Below, in pieces: positions 34,701-43,168 of a stretch of DNA of 64,000 nt. The notes beneath the pieces are model-generated. The model did not search any database, was not told where the DNA came from, and worked only from the letters and a program-made list of their open reading frames with translations. Source of the stretch: Curtobacterium sp. MCLR17_007 (GTDB lineage Bacteria; Actinomycetota; Actinomycetes; Actinomycetales; Microbacteriaceae); NCBI RefSeq assembly GCF_003234655.2, contig NZ_CP126271.1:682001-746000 (forward strand). The letters run 5' to 3'. The number at the start of each line of letters is the position of its first letter. Position 1 is the stretch's first letter. A program made the translations under genes and the position numbers.

Positions 34701-36085
34701 CAGAACGCCTTGCCGGGGTTGAGCGTGCCGGCCGGGTCCAGTGCGTCCTTGACCGCGCGGTGCATCGCGATCACCCGTTCGCCGAGTTCCTCGCGGAGCC
34801 CCGGGAGCTTGAGCAGACCGACACCGTGCTCGCCCGTGACGGTGCCGCCGAGGTCCAGGCAGTCGGCCACGATCTGGTCGAACGCGGCCTTCGCGCGGGC
34901 CTTGGCAGCGGTGTCGCCCTCGGGCGCGATGATCAGCGGGTGCAGGTTGCCGTCGCCGGCGTGAGCGATGTTCGCGATCGTGACGTCGTTCCCGGCAGCG
35001 GTCGCCTGGATCCGGTGGAGCATCTCGGGCACGGCGCTGCGCGGCACGCAGATGTCCTCGGTGAGCACCGGGCCGAGCCGCTCGAGGGCCGGGTAGGCGA
35101 GGCGGCGGGCCTGGAACAGCCGGTCGATCTCGTCGGGGTCGGTCGCGCGCTCGACGTCGGTGCCGCCCGCGTCGGCGAAGACCCCGGCGACGTGGTCGGC
35201 GATGTCGTCCCCGGCTGCGCCGCGCTCGTCGATGCGTGCGAGCAGGAGCGTGTCGACCTCGGACGGCAGGCCCAGGTGCATCCAGTCGTCGACGGCGCGC
35301 AGGCAGGTGCGGTCGACGATCTCGAGCGCGGCGGGGATGATGCCGGCCCGCGAGATCGCGGCGACGGCGTCCCCGGCGGCGCTGAGCGACGGGAAGTACC
35401 CGATGACGGCCCGCTCGTCGCGCCCGGCGAGGGGGAGCAGCTTCACGGTGACGCTCGTCACGATGCCGAGCGTGCCCTCCGAACCGACCATCAGCGCCGT
35501 CAGGTCGTACCCGGCGACGCCCTTCGCGGTGCGGCGCCCGAGCTCGACCACGGAGCCGTCGGCGAGCACCACGGTCAGGCCCAGCACGTAGTCGCGCGTG
35601 ACCCCGTACTTGACGCAGCAGATCCCGCCGGCGTTCGTCGCGACGTTGCCGCCGATCGTCGAGATCGCGGAGCTGGCGGGGTCCGGCGGGTACCACAGGC
35701 CGTCCTCGGCGACCCGGGCGCGCAGGGCGTCGTTGATCACCCCGGGCTGCGTGACGGCGTAGCGCTCGTCGGTGTTCACCTCGAGGACGGCGTCCATCAG
35801 CTCCATCGACACGACGACCGAGTGCTCGACGGCGTTCGCCCCACCGGACAGCCCCGTGCCGGCGCCGCGGGGGACGACACGGACCCCGTTCGACGCAGCC
35901 CAGCGGACCGCGGCGACGACGTCCTCGGTGCTGCGGGCGAGCACGACGGCGAGCGGCAGGTGCGACTCGGCCCACTCGGCGTCGTCGTGGCGGTAGCGCT
36001 CGAGCGCCCCGGGGTCACGCAGGACCTGGTCGGCGGGGAGCAGCTGCTCGAGGGCGGTGGTGTCGACGGGGTTCGTCAGGGTCAT
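34700..36085 (-). CDS. FAD-linked oxidase, GlcD/D-lactate dehydrogenase type
   Basis: The 461-residue protein has the PCMH-type FAD-binding loop VPRGAGTGLSGGAN (71-84), GGNVATNAGGICCVKYGVTRDYV and the C-terminal substrate domain with HAGDGNLHPLI and GTVTGEHGVGLLK. Enzymes of this group oxidise D-2-hydroxy acids such as glycolate or D-lactate. GlcE/GlcF partners are absent, so it probably works alone. GGAAGGA precedes the ATG. Confidence 0.9.
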   Translation of the reverse strand: MTLTNPVDTTALEQLLPADQVLRDPGALERYRHDDAEWAESHLPLAVVLARSTEDVVAAVRWAASNGVRVVPRGAGTGLSGGANAVEHSVVVSMELMDAVLEVNTDERYAVTQPGVINDALRARVAEDGLWYPPDPASSAISTIGGNVATNAGGICCVKYGVTRDYVLGLTVVLADGSVVELGRRTAKGVAGYDLTALMVGSEGTLGIVTSVTVKLLPLAGRDERAVIGYFPSLSAAGDAVAAISRAGIIPAALEIVDRTCLRAVDDWMHLGLPSEVDTLLLARIDERGAAGDDIADHVAGVFADAGGTDVERATDPDEIDRLFQARRLAYPALERLGPVLTEDICVPRSAVPEMLHRIQATAAGNDVTIANIAHAGDGNLHPLIIAPEGDTAAKARAKAAFDQIVADCLDLGGTVTGEHGVGLLKLPGLREELGERVIAMHRAVKDALDPAGTLNPGKAF

Positions 36086-36252
36086 GGCCGTGCTGGTCCT
36101 TCCGAGGCGCTGCGGTGCGGCTCTGACGACCGTACGCCTTGCGGGTCAGCGCGCGGGCACGCTCCGGAGCGTCTCGTGCCGGAGCGGGGTCCCGGACGTC
36201 CTCGCACACCGGCATTCCTGCCTGTCCGCGGTCGGGTTCCAGGTCGTGTTGG

Positions 36253-36624
36253 TCAGTCCAGGCAGAACTCGTTGCTCTCGACGTCCTGCATCACCAGGCA
36301 CGACTCGTTCTCGTCGTCCGCGAGGAGCAGACGCACCCGCGAGGCACCGAGTGCTTCGAGTCGGGATCCCTCGGCCTCGAGCACCCGCAGCCGCTCGTCA
36401 CCGACCAGTCCGGTGGCGACCCGCACGTCCAGGTGCAGGCGGTTCTTGACGACCTTGCCCTCGGGGACCCGCTGGAACCAGATCCGGGGGCCGACACCGG
36501 TCGGGTCGATGCATGCGTCGCCGTCGACCTGTACGCGGTACCCCAGGACGTCGGCCCAGAACCGGGCGAGCCGACTGGGATCGGCGCAGTCGACAGTGAC
36601 CTGGAACTCGCGCACGGTCGTCAT
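36253..36624 (-). CDS. VOC-superfamily (glyoxalase-like) protein
   Basis: The 123-residue protein fits the glyoxalase_6 form of the VOC fold: VTVDCADPSRLARFWADVLGY, WFQRVPEGKVVKNRLHLDV and VMQDVESNEFCLD at the end. The metal-ligand pattern is partial, so function is open: a lyase, dioxygenase or a resistance protein. TACGGT lies six bases before the ATG with no ribosome site, suggesting a leaderless mRNA. It stands alone; 167 bp upstream of its 3' side hold nothing that I can name. Confidence 0.85.
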   Translation of the reverse strand: MTTVREFQVTVDCADPSRLARFWADVLGYRVQVDGDACIDPTGVGPRIWFQRVPEGKVVKNRLHLDVRVATGLVGDERLRVLEAEGSRLEALGASRVRLLLADDENESCLVMQDVESNEFCLD

Positions 36625-36673
36625 ACGGCAACCGTACGCGAGCCCGACGTCGACCCGCGGTGCTGCTCCGACC

Positions 36674-37453
36674 TCAGTCGTTGAGGTGCTGGATGGCGTA
36701 GTCGGCTTCTGCAGGCAGGAACTTCTCGCCGTACTCACTGGTGAGCTGGTCGTGGATGGCTGCAGGCGACATCGCCATGCTCTCCTGGTAGTTCTTCGCC
36801 GTCGCCAGGGCGTTCGCGTTCCAGTCGGCCTGGATCGTGTCGATCGCGTACTGCGCCGCCTCGGGCGTGAACTTCTCGCCGTACTCCGAAGTCAGCTGGT
36901 TGTAGATCCCGGCTTTGCTCATGTGCATCGCGGACGAGTAGGTCTCCGCCGTGGTGAGTGCCGAGAGGTACTCCACCGGGACCGCCGGTGCATCGGGCGT
37001 CTTGACGGCCTCGGGCGTCTCGACCGCTTCGGGCTCCGGCGTCGCGGACGGTGCACTCTCGGTCGTCTTCTCCGGAGCGGGGCTCGCTGACTGTGCAACC
37101 GCGGCAACCGGCTTCTCGGCGGACGACTTGCTGACCGCCGCCCCGATCCCGGCGGCGACGCCGATCGACGACAGGACGGCGATCCCACCGAGGACGAGCC
37201 CGGTGACTGCCATGCCCTTCGACTGCTGCTTCCGCAAGGCGAGGACCGCCAGGACCACAGCGACGATGCCGACCAGGGCGCCGAACACCGGGAGCAGACC
37301 GGACAGGAACGCGACGATCCCGACCACGAGGGCGGCGATGGCCAGTCCCGCCTTCCGGACGGGAGCGGGACCGGGCGCGAACGGCGGCATGGGCTGAGCG
37401 GGCGGGAACGATGGGCCGTGCGCGGGGTTCGGGCCGGCGTCAGGAGTGGTCAT
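36674..37453 (-). CDS. DUF4190-type membrane protein with two Ltp repeats
   Basis: After a Pro-rich cytoplasmic start the 259-residue protein has three hydrophobic segments (LAIAALVVGIVAFLSG, LVGIVAVVLAVLALR, VTGLVLGGIAVLSSIGVAAG), a Pro/Glu-rich spacer and two copies of the Ltp-type repeat (MSKAGIYNQLTSEYGEKFT and MSPAAIHDQLTSEYGEKFL). The same repeat forms the surface domain of phage lipoproteins that block DNA injection, and is also common in bacterial surface proteins. The role here is unknown. No lipobox is present. Confidence 0.82.
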   Translation of the reverse strand: MTTPDAGPNPAHGPSFPPAQPMPPFAPGPAPVRKAGLAIAALVVGIVAFLSGLLPVFGALVGIVAVVLAVLALRKQQSKGMAVTGLVLGGIAVLSSIGVAAGIGAAVSKSSAEKPVAAVAQSASPAPEKTTESAPSATPEPEAVETPEAVKTPDAPAVPVEYLSALTTAETYSSAMHMSKAGIYNQLTSEYGEKFTPEAAQYAIDTIQADWNANALATAKNYQESMAMSPAAIHDQLTSEYGEKFLPAEADYAIQHLND

Positions 37454-37556
37454 GTGAGCATGCTGACAGTGTTGAGGAATAGTTCAATACCAGTGCTGGG
37501 GCACATGAGGCCTCGTGCGGGCAATCTGCGCGCTTCCGCAACAACGCATCTCGGTG

Positions 37557-37580
37557 TAGATTTTTGAACGTGTTCGAAAA
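37557..37580 (+). promoter_or_regulatory. TetR promoter and palindrome overlapping the start
   Basis: A -10-like TAGATT (37557-37562) lies seven bases before GTG 37570. The near-palindrome TTTTGAACGTGTTCGAAAA spans the start codon (core GAACGTGTTC at 37566-37575). This fits a leaderless, self-repressing TetR gene. Confidence 0.5.
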
Positions 37581-38247
37581 TGACGAGAAGCCGCTGCCCA
37601 AGCGAGAGCGCACCCGCGCGGCCATCCGTGCCGTCGCGATCCGGTCCCTGCGTGAACAGGGCTACGACGCCACGACCATGCGCGGCATCGCTGAGCAGGC
37701 CGGGCTGTCGGTCGGCAACGCCTACTACCACTTCCCGACGAAGGACCACCTGGTGCAGGAGCTCTACGTCGACGTGCAGCACGAGCACCGTGCCGCGGCG
37801 CTCCCGCTGCTCGACACGACCGACGACCTGACCGCGCGGATCGGCGTCGTCGTCCGCACCGGGCTCGCGAACCTGCAGGAGTACCACGCCATCGCACCGC
37901 AGTTCCTCACCGCCGCGATGGCGCCCGGCTCCCCGGTCAACCCGCTGTCCACCGAGTCGTCCGAGGCGCGGGACCTGGTGCTCGACCTGTTCCGCCGCGC
38001 GGTCGCCGGGTCGCGTCAGAAGCTGCCGGCCGACCTTGCGGAGGACCTGCCCATGGCGCTCTGGATGGGCTACCTGCTGTTCGCGCTGTTCTGGACGTAC
38101 GACACGTCACCGGACCAGCGCCGGACCGAGCGGCTCGTCGACTCGATGCTCCGGGTGCTGCGCTTCGCGCTGCCGATGCTGCGGGTCCGCCCGTTCCGCA
38201 GCGCCGTCAGCGAGATCGTCGGCATCGTGGCCGGACGTGCGGCATGA
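37570..38247 (+). CDS. TetR-family regulator
   Basis: The 225-residue protein shows TRAAIRAVAIRSLREQGYDATTMRGIAEQAGLSVGNAYYHF in overlapping segments, a TetR helix-turn-helix, and a C-terminal ligand domain. GTG 37570 was preferred over TTG 37564 because the putative transcription start coincides with it. Its stop overlaps the next gene (ATGA), a small membrane protein, which is its probable target or partner. It diverges from the Ltp-domain gene. Confidence 0.88.
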   Translation: MFENDEKPLPKRERTRAAIRAVAIRSLREQGYDATTMRGIAEQAGLSVGNAYYHFPTKDHLVQELYVDVQHEHRAAALPLLDTTDDLTARIGVVVRTGLANLQEYHAIAPQFLTAAMAPGSPVNPLSTESSEARDLVLDLFRRAVAGSRQKLPADLAEDLPMALWMGYLLFALFWTYDTSPDQRRTERLVDSMLRVLRFALPMLRVRPFRSAVSEIVGIVAGRAA

Positions 38248-38771
38248 CCGCCGAGCTGCCGGTGCCGACATGGACCTGGCGTGCGAGCATCCGTCTGGAG
38301 CTCCGCGCGCTCGGCTGGATGCTCGGGGTCACCCTCCCCACCGTGACGGTGCTCGGCTTCGTCGTCGCCACGGCCGCCCCGGCACTCGGCGTCGGGCTCG
38401 TCGACGGCACGTGGTGGTCTGACGCGCTCAACGCGGTCGTCTGGGCCGTGTACATGGCAGTGATCTCCGCGATCCCCACGGTCGTCGGCGCTGTCGTGGC
38501 GCTCCCGTTCACGATGGTGCTCGGCCTGCTCATGCGGCCCGTCCGGCACCGGGCCGTCCACGTCGTCGCGACGAGTCTGCTCGCCGGAACCCTCGCCGCC
38601 GTCCCGTTCCTGTTCGTCTCCGACGCCTGGGTGCTGGCCACCCCGGTCGTGCTCGCCGCGGGAGCGGCCGGCGCCCTCGCCCGCCACGGCGTGTTCCGCC
38701 GAGCCGACCGGGCTCGCGAAGCCCGCCCCACCACGATCGAGCCGGCCGCGGCCGTCGACCTGGGCGCCTGA
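38244..38771 (+). CDS. small integral membrane protein, unknown function
   Basis: The 175-residue protein has four hydrophobic helices (LGWMLGVTLPTVTVLGFVVA, VVWAVYMAVISAIPTVVGAV, LPFTMVLGLL and LLAGTLAAVPFLFV to AAGAAGALA). I do not recognise a family. It overlaps the TetR gene by four bases and so is expressed with it; a degraded palindrome follows its stop. Confidence 0.72.
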   Translation: MTAELPVPTWTWRASIRLELRALGWMLGVTLPTVTVLGFVVATAAPALGVGLVDGTWWSDALNAVVWAVYMAVISAIPTVVGAVVALPFTMVLGLLMRPVRHRAVHVVATSLLAGTLAAVPFLFVSDAWVLATPVVLAAGAAGALARHGVFRRADRAREARPTTIEPAAAVDLGA

Positions 38772-38816
38772 CCGCCCGGAGCCCCGTTGCGGCGCTGCCA
38801 CGGGCCTCCAGGCGGG
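38772..38816. repeat. long palindrome, copy 4 (degraded)
   Basis: CCGCCCGGAGCCCCGTTGC and GCCACGGGCCTCCAGGCGGG form an imperfect inverted repeat with several mismatches, recognisably related to the GGAGGCCCGTGGC family. It starts one base after the stop codon. Between it and 39041 (about 220 bp) I see no gene. Confidence 0.7.
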
Positions 38817-39040
38817 CACGTCGAGCCGCTCCCGACGACCCGGACTCCGCAGCCACCGATGCGCGGCCGGACGACATCGGCGTGCGGAGGTCGCCCCTTG
38901 TCGTCCAGATCGCGTGGACGCTCCCTTGCCACTGCGGGGATCGAAGTCAACACCTGTCAGGACACAAAGCGCACTGCCGATACTGGAAACGTCCCGACTG
39001 CGTGACAGGGCACGCGGCGGAGGACCGTGAAGGAGCAGCG

Positions 39041-39382
39041 ATGCGTGACCACACGAGTGCATCGACAGAGACCGCGACAGGCGCGGCGGACACGGGTTCG
39101 TGGCAGCACACGGTGCATGCCGATCGGGTACGAGCCCTCATCGAAGCGGATCCTGCGGACGTGCGCGTCCAGCGGGTCGACCCGAGGTTCTGGCGGGTGA
39201 TCGACGCGGCCGTGGAACCGGGGGACCCGGCGCTGCTGATCGGGTTCGTCGAGCAGCGGCCGGCGGGGTACGAGTGCACGCTCATGGCCGCGTTGTCCGA
39301 GCACCACAGCGTCGGGACGCTCCAGGCCGCCCACGAGTACTTCGAGCGGATCTGCGAGGCAGGGTCGGAGCCGACGTGCTGA
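39041..39382 (+). CDS. hypothetical protein, 113 residues
   Basis: AAGGAG lies six bases before the ATG. The protein is acidic with no membrane segment; visible pieces are VQRVDPRFWRVIDAAVEPGD, LLIGFVEQRPAGYECTLMAAL and AAHEYFERIC. I do not recognise a family. It overlaps the AraC-type regulator gene by seven bases, so the two are probably coexpressed. Confidence 0.65.
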   Translation: MRDHTSASTETATGAADTGSWQHTVHADRVRALIEADPADVRVQRVDPRFWRVIDAAVEPGDPALLIGFVEQRPAGYECTLMAALSEHHSVGTLQAAHEYFERICEAGSEPTC

Positions 39383-40398
39383 CCGCGGACGACGTCGTCA
39401 CGGGGATCCGTGACCGGGTCGACCTGGCGGGCCGTGGACCGGACGACCGCCGGCGCGTGGAGCGGGCCGGGTGCGACCGGGCGCTCGCCGTGCTGCTGTA
39501 CTCGGCCGTGTACCGGACCAGCGAGGTGCAGATCGACGACGTCGGCGACTTCCGCTTCCGGCACCGGTCGCTCCGTGACCGGCACGTCGAACTCGTCTCG
39601 TCCGCACTCACCACCGAGGCCCACGTCAGGATCGAGGCCAGCGACCGCCTGACCCTCGGATGGACCGACGGCGACGGCGTGCACGTCCGGGCACCCGGTG
39701 TCGACGACACCACCCGCCCGGGTGTGCCGTTCGCCTTCCCGACCACCGGTTCGTACACGATCCACACGCCACCCGGCGTGCTCCACCTGGTCCGGATCGA
39801 CCTGGCGTTCCTCGAGACCGTGGACGCCGTGCTCAACGGGACCAGATCCGGGCGGACGACGTTCGTCCGCCACCCGGCGCCGGCGCGCCTGGCCGACCTC
39901 CGCACGAGTCTCGGTGCGGTCGCCGCCGCGGCGTTCGACCCCGCGGAGGCGCCCCGGCGCCGGTTCTCGCTGCAGGTCCGGTTCGCCGAGTCGGTCCTGG
40001 GTGCCTTCGGGGCCCGGCGCGAACCCGAGGGGCACGGTGCGGGGGAGACCACGGTGGGGCTCGCGCGGGCGTGGCTGGCGGAGCACTGCCCGGAGCCGGT
40101 GGCGTTGCGCGACATCTGCGCTGCCGCCGGGGTCAGCGCGCGGACGCTGCAGAGCTCGTTCCTCCGGCACACCGGCAGCACGCCGATGACGTACCTGCAG
40201 GAGATGCGGCTCGACCGGGTCCGGATCGCGCTGCAGTTCGCCGACCCGCACGCGATCACCGTCGGGGCCGTTGCGCGCGAATGGGGGTTCCGGCACATGG
40301 GACGCTTCGCGGGCACGTACTTCCAGCGCTTCCGTGAGTACCCCGGCGAGACGCTGCGCGGGTTGCCGACCGGGCGGGCGGAGCGGCGGACGGCCTAG
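39376..40398 (+). CDS. AraC-family regulator
   Basis: The 340-residue protein has an AraC-binding-like sensor (about 20-210) and a C-terminal double HTH with VALRDICAAAGVSARTLQSS, PMTYLQEMRLDRVRIAL and VGAVAREWGFRHMGRFAGTY. GTG 39376 was chosen; it overlaps the previous stop. It shares domain layout with the AraC genes at 15858 and 61308, which look like paralogues (WGFxHxxRFxxxYxxRF in each). Confidence 0.85.
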   Translation: MLTADDVVTGIRDRVDLAGRGPDDRRRVERAGCDRALAVLLYSAVYRTSEVQIDDVGDFRFRHRSLRDRHVELVSSALTTEAHVRIEASDRLTLGWTDGDGVHVRAPGVDDTTRPGVPFAFPTTGSYTIHTPPGVLHLVRIDLAFLETVDAVLNGTRSGRTTFVRHPAPARLADLRTSLGAVAAAAFDPAEAPRRRFSLQVRFAESVLGAFGARREPEGHGAGETTVGLARAWLAEHCPEPVALRDICAAAGVSARTLQSSFLRHTGSTPMTYLQEMRLDRVRIALQFADPHAITVGAVAREWGFRHMGRFAGTYFQRFREYPGETLRGLPTGRAERRTA

Positions 40399-40461
40399 GC
40401 CGCGGAGACGGAGATCAGCGACGCCGAGACGCCGCGGTACGGCCAGACGGCCTGACGCGAT

Positions 40462-40509
40462 GACGGACGGGAGGGCCGTGGCGGCGCCGCCACGACCCTC
40501 CCGTCCGTC
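40462..40509. repeat. long palindrome, copy 5
   Basis: A 48-bp inverted repeat with arms GACGGACGGGAGGGCCGTGG and complement, one mismatch. It lies between the AraC and Pr6Pr genes, so here it separates two genes in the same direction. Confidence 0.85.
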
Positions 40510-40537
40510 CTGGCCGCGTCTCCGGTACGGTCACCAC

Positions 40538-41179
40538 ATGACCACGGCTCGCGTGATGCTCGTGTACCGCCTGGTGTTCGCTGCGATCGTGCTTACCGCG
40601 CAGGTCGCCCAGTTCTCGGTGTCGGTCCGGCTGGGCCTCGGGATCGTGAACTTCTTCTCGTACTTCACCAACCTCGGCAACCTGATCGCCGTCGTCGTGT
40701 TCGTGGTCGGTGCCGTCCGGCTGGCGCGGGGGCTGCCCGAGACGCGGGCCTGGGCGGTGGTGCGCTACTGCTCGGTGGTGAACATGGTGTTCGTCGGGCT
40801 GGTCTTCAACGTCCTGCTCGCCGGACTCGACCTCGGACCCCTGTACCCGTGGGTGAACGTCGTGCTGCACATGGTGATGCCGGTGGCGGTGCTGGTCGAC
40901 TGGATCGTGCTCCCGCCGCGCGGCCGGCAGCCGTGGCGCGACGTGCCGATCGCGCTGGTGTTCCCGGTGGTGTACAGCGTGTACTCGCTGGTCCGGGGTC
41001 CGATCACGGGCTTCTACCCGTACCCCTTCTACGACGTGGACGCGGTCGGCGGGGTCGGTCCGCTCGTGCTGTACCTGCTCGCGCTGATCGTCGGACTGGC
41101 TGTGCTGGCCGTCCTCGTGCTCGCCCTGGGCCGTCTGCTGGGGGCTCGGAGTCGCACGCGGAGGGCGCTCGCGGGCTGA
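40538..41179 (+). CDS. Pr6Pr-family membrane protein
   Basis: The 213-residue protein has six hydrophobic helices with conserved features of the Pr6Pr family: FFSYFTNLGNLIAVVVF, NVVLHMVMPVAVLVDW and PVVYSVYSLVRGPITGFYPYPF. The function of this family is unknown. TACGGT lies six bases before the ATG and no ribosome site is present, suggesting a leaderless transcript. Confidence 0.85.
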   Translation: MTTARVMLVYRLVFAAIVLTAQVAQFSVSVRLGLGIVNFFSYFTNLGNLIAVVVFVVGAVRLARGLPETRAWAVVRYCSVVNMVFVGLVFNVLLAGLDLGPLYPWVNVVLHMVMPVAVLVDWIVLPPRGRQPWRDVPIALVFPVVYSVYSLVRGPITGFYPYPFYDVDAVGGVGPLVLYLLALIVGLAVLAVLVLALGRLLGARSRTRRALAG

Positions 41180-41221
41180 CCCCGGGTCGATGCGAGGGCG
41201 CGGACCGGGTACCGTACCAGG

Positions 41222-42988
41222 ATGACCTCCGAAACGAACAGCACCATCGACCCCACCGACGAGGGGCCCGTGGTGACGTTCGCCGACCTGGGGCTCAGCG
41301 AGCCCGTGCTCAAGGCCGTCAAGGAGATCGGGTACGAGACCCCGTCCGCGATCCAGGCCGCCACCATCCCCACCCTGCTCGAGGGCCGCGACGTCGTGGG
41401 CCTCGCCCAGACCGGCACCGGCAAGACCGCGGCCTTCGCCCTGCCCGTCCTGTCCCGCATGGAAGCCGGCAGCAAGCTGCCCCAGGCCCTGGTGCTGTCG
41501 CCGACCCGCGAGCTCGCGCTGCAGGTGTGCGAGGCGTTCGAGCAGTACGCGTCGCACATGCGCGGCGTCCACGTCCTGCCGGTCTACGGCGGACAGGCCT
41601 ACGGCGTGCAGCTCTCCGCCCTGCGCCGCGGCGTCGACGTCGTCGTCGGCACGCCCGGTCGCATCATGGACCACATCGCGAAGGGCACGCTCGACCTGTC
41701 CGAGCTGAAGTACCTGGTGCTCGACGAGGCCGACGAGATGCTCAAGATGGGCTTCGCCGAGGACGTCGAGACGATCCTCGCCGAGACCCCGGACACCAAG
41801 CAGGTCGCGCTGTTCTCGGCGACGATGCCCGCGCAGATCCGCCGCATCTCCAAGCAGTACCTCAACGACCCGGCCGAGATCACCGTCAAGGCGAAGACGA
41901 CCACCTCCGCCAACACGTCGCAGCGCTACCTGATCGTGTCGTACGCGCAGAAGGTCGACGCGCTCACCCGCATCCTCGAGGTCGAGGACTTCGAGGGCCT
42001 CATCATCTTCGTCCGCACCAAGAGCGAAACCGAGACCCTGGCCGAGAAGCTCCGGGCACGTGGCTACGCCGCCGCGGCCATCAGCGGTGACGTCGCCCAG
42101 GCGCAGCGCGAGCGCACGGTCAACCAGCTGAAGTCGGGCAAGCTCGACATCCTGGTCGCGACCGACGTCGCCGCCCGTGGTCTCGACGTCGACCGGATCA
42201 CCCACGTGGTGAACTTCGACATCCCCGTCGACACCGAGTCGTACGTGCACCGCATCGGCCGCACCGGTCGTGCCGGTCGCAGCGGCGCCGCGATCAGCTT
42301 CGTCACCCCGCGCGAGCGCCGGCTGCTCGTCGCGATCGAGAAGGCCACGCGCCAGCCGCTGACCGAGATGACGCTCCCCAGCGTCGAGGACGTCAACGTC
42401 ACCCGCCTGACCCGCTTCGACGACGCGATCACCGCGGCGCTCGAGTCCCGTGGGCGCATCGACGCCTTCCGCGACATCATCGCCCACTACGTCGAGCACC
42501 ACGACGTCCCGGAACAGGACGTTGCCGCGGCGCTCGCCGTGGTCGCACAGGGGGACACCCCGCTGCTGCTCGACCCCGCCGAGGACGCCCTGCGTCGGCA
42601 GGTTGAGCGCGACCAGCGTCGCGACGAGCGCAAGACGCGCGAGGACGACGGCGGTGACCGTCGACGCCGCTCGGTCCCGATGACCCCGTACCGCATCGAG
42701 GTCGGCCGCCGGCACCGCGTCGAACCGCGCCAGATCGTCGGCGCGCTCGCGAACGAGGGCGGCCTGCGTCGCGACGACTTCGGTGCGATCCGCATCCAGC
42801 CGGACTTCTCCATCGTCGAGCTGCCCTCGGACATGCCCGGCGACGTGCTGAGCAAGCTCAGCGACACCCGCATCAGCGGTCGGCTGATCGAGATCAAGCC
42901 CGACCGTCGCGGGGGTGGCGCGGGCGGCTACCGCCGCGGACCGCGCGAGGACCGCGACGAGCGTCCGGAGCGCCGGCCGCGCTACTGA
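41222..42988 (+). CDS. deaD: DEAD-box RNA helicase DeaD/CsdA
   Basis: The 588-residue protein has Q motif TFADLGLSEPVLKAVKEIGY, motif I AQTGTGKT (62-69), Ia PTREL (94-98), DEAD (168-171), SAT (199-201) and HRIGRTGRAGR in the C-terminal RecA lobe. A DbpA-type RNA-binding domain (RVEPRQIVGALANEGGLRRDD, IVELPSDMPGD) and a short basic Arg/Gly tail follow. It remodels structured RNA, probably in ribosome assembly and cold stress. TACCGT lies six bases before the ATG, so the mRNA may be leaderless, which is unusual for such a gene. Confidence 0.95.
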   Translation: MTSETNSTIDPTDEGPVVTFADLGLSEPVLKAVKEIGYETPSAIQAATIPTLLEGRDVVGLAQTGTGKTAAFALPVLSRMEAGSKLPQALVLSPTRELALQVCEAFEQYASHMRGVHVLPVYGGQAYGVQLSALRRGVDVVVGTPGRIMDHIAKGTLDLSELKYLVLDEADEMLKMGFAEDVETILAETPDTKQVALFSATMPAQIRRISKQYLNDPAEITVKAKTTTSANTSQRYLIVSYAQKVDALTRILEVEDFEGLIIFVRTKSETETLAEKLRARGYAAAAISGDVAQAQRERTVNQLKSGKLDILVATDVAARGLDVDRITHVVNFDIPVDTESYVHRIGRTGRAGRSGAAISFVTPRERRLLVAIEKATRQPLTEMTLPSVEDVNVTRLTRFDDAITAALESRGRIDAFRDIIAHYVEHHDVPEQDVAAALAVVAQGDTPLLLDPAEDALRRQVERDQRRDERKTREDDGGDRRRRSVPMTPYRIEVGRRHRVEPRQIVGALANEGGLRRDDFGAIRIQPDFSIVELPSDMPGDVLSKLSDTRISGRLIEIKPDRRGGGAGGYRRGPREDRDERPERRPRY

Positions 42989-42999
42989 CGCGTCCCCCT

Positions 43000-43047
43000 G
43001 ACGGACAGGAGGCCCGGTGCCAGCTGGCACCGGGCCTCCCGTCCGTC
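43000..43047. repeat. long palindrome, copy 6 (GGTGCCAGCTGGCACC core)
   Basis: A 48-bp inverted repeat, arms GACGGACAGGAGGCCCGG and complement with one mismatch, centred on CAGCTG. It follows the helicase gene and has the second core type of the family. Confidence 0.88.
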
Positions 43048-43075
43048 TCGGGGTGCTGTCGCGCGGCGGTGGTGG

Positions 43076-43147
43076 GTCGGATCGCGCGTAGCGGGTCTGA
43101 ACTTCTGACCGACCATGCGCGATCCGACTGCCTGTGCGCGGTCCGAC
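43076..43147. repeat. compound hairpin with a third arm copy
   Basis: GTCGGATCGCGC (43076-43087) and GCGCGATCCGAC (43117-43128) form a perfect 12-bp inverted repeat that encloses a smaller one, GGTC (43094-43097) with GACC (43107-43110). A third copy, GCGCGGTCCGAC, follows at 43136-43147. The element lies between the convergent helicase and epimerase genes. Confidence 0.8.
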
Positions 43148-43168
43148 CCCCCTGCCCGATGTGCGCTC

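Noticed and set aside
38818..39040. Possible gene in the gap before the 113-residue protein
   Set aside because: Frames here are short, lack ribosome sites at their starts and have no recognisable sequence; only a weak CCTGTCA/TGACAGG pair is seen.
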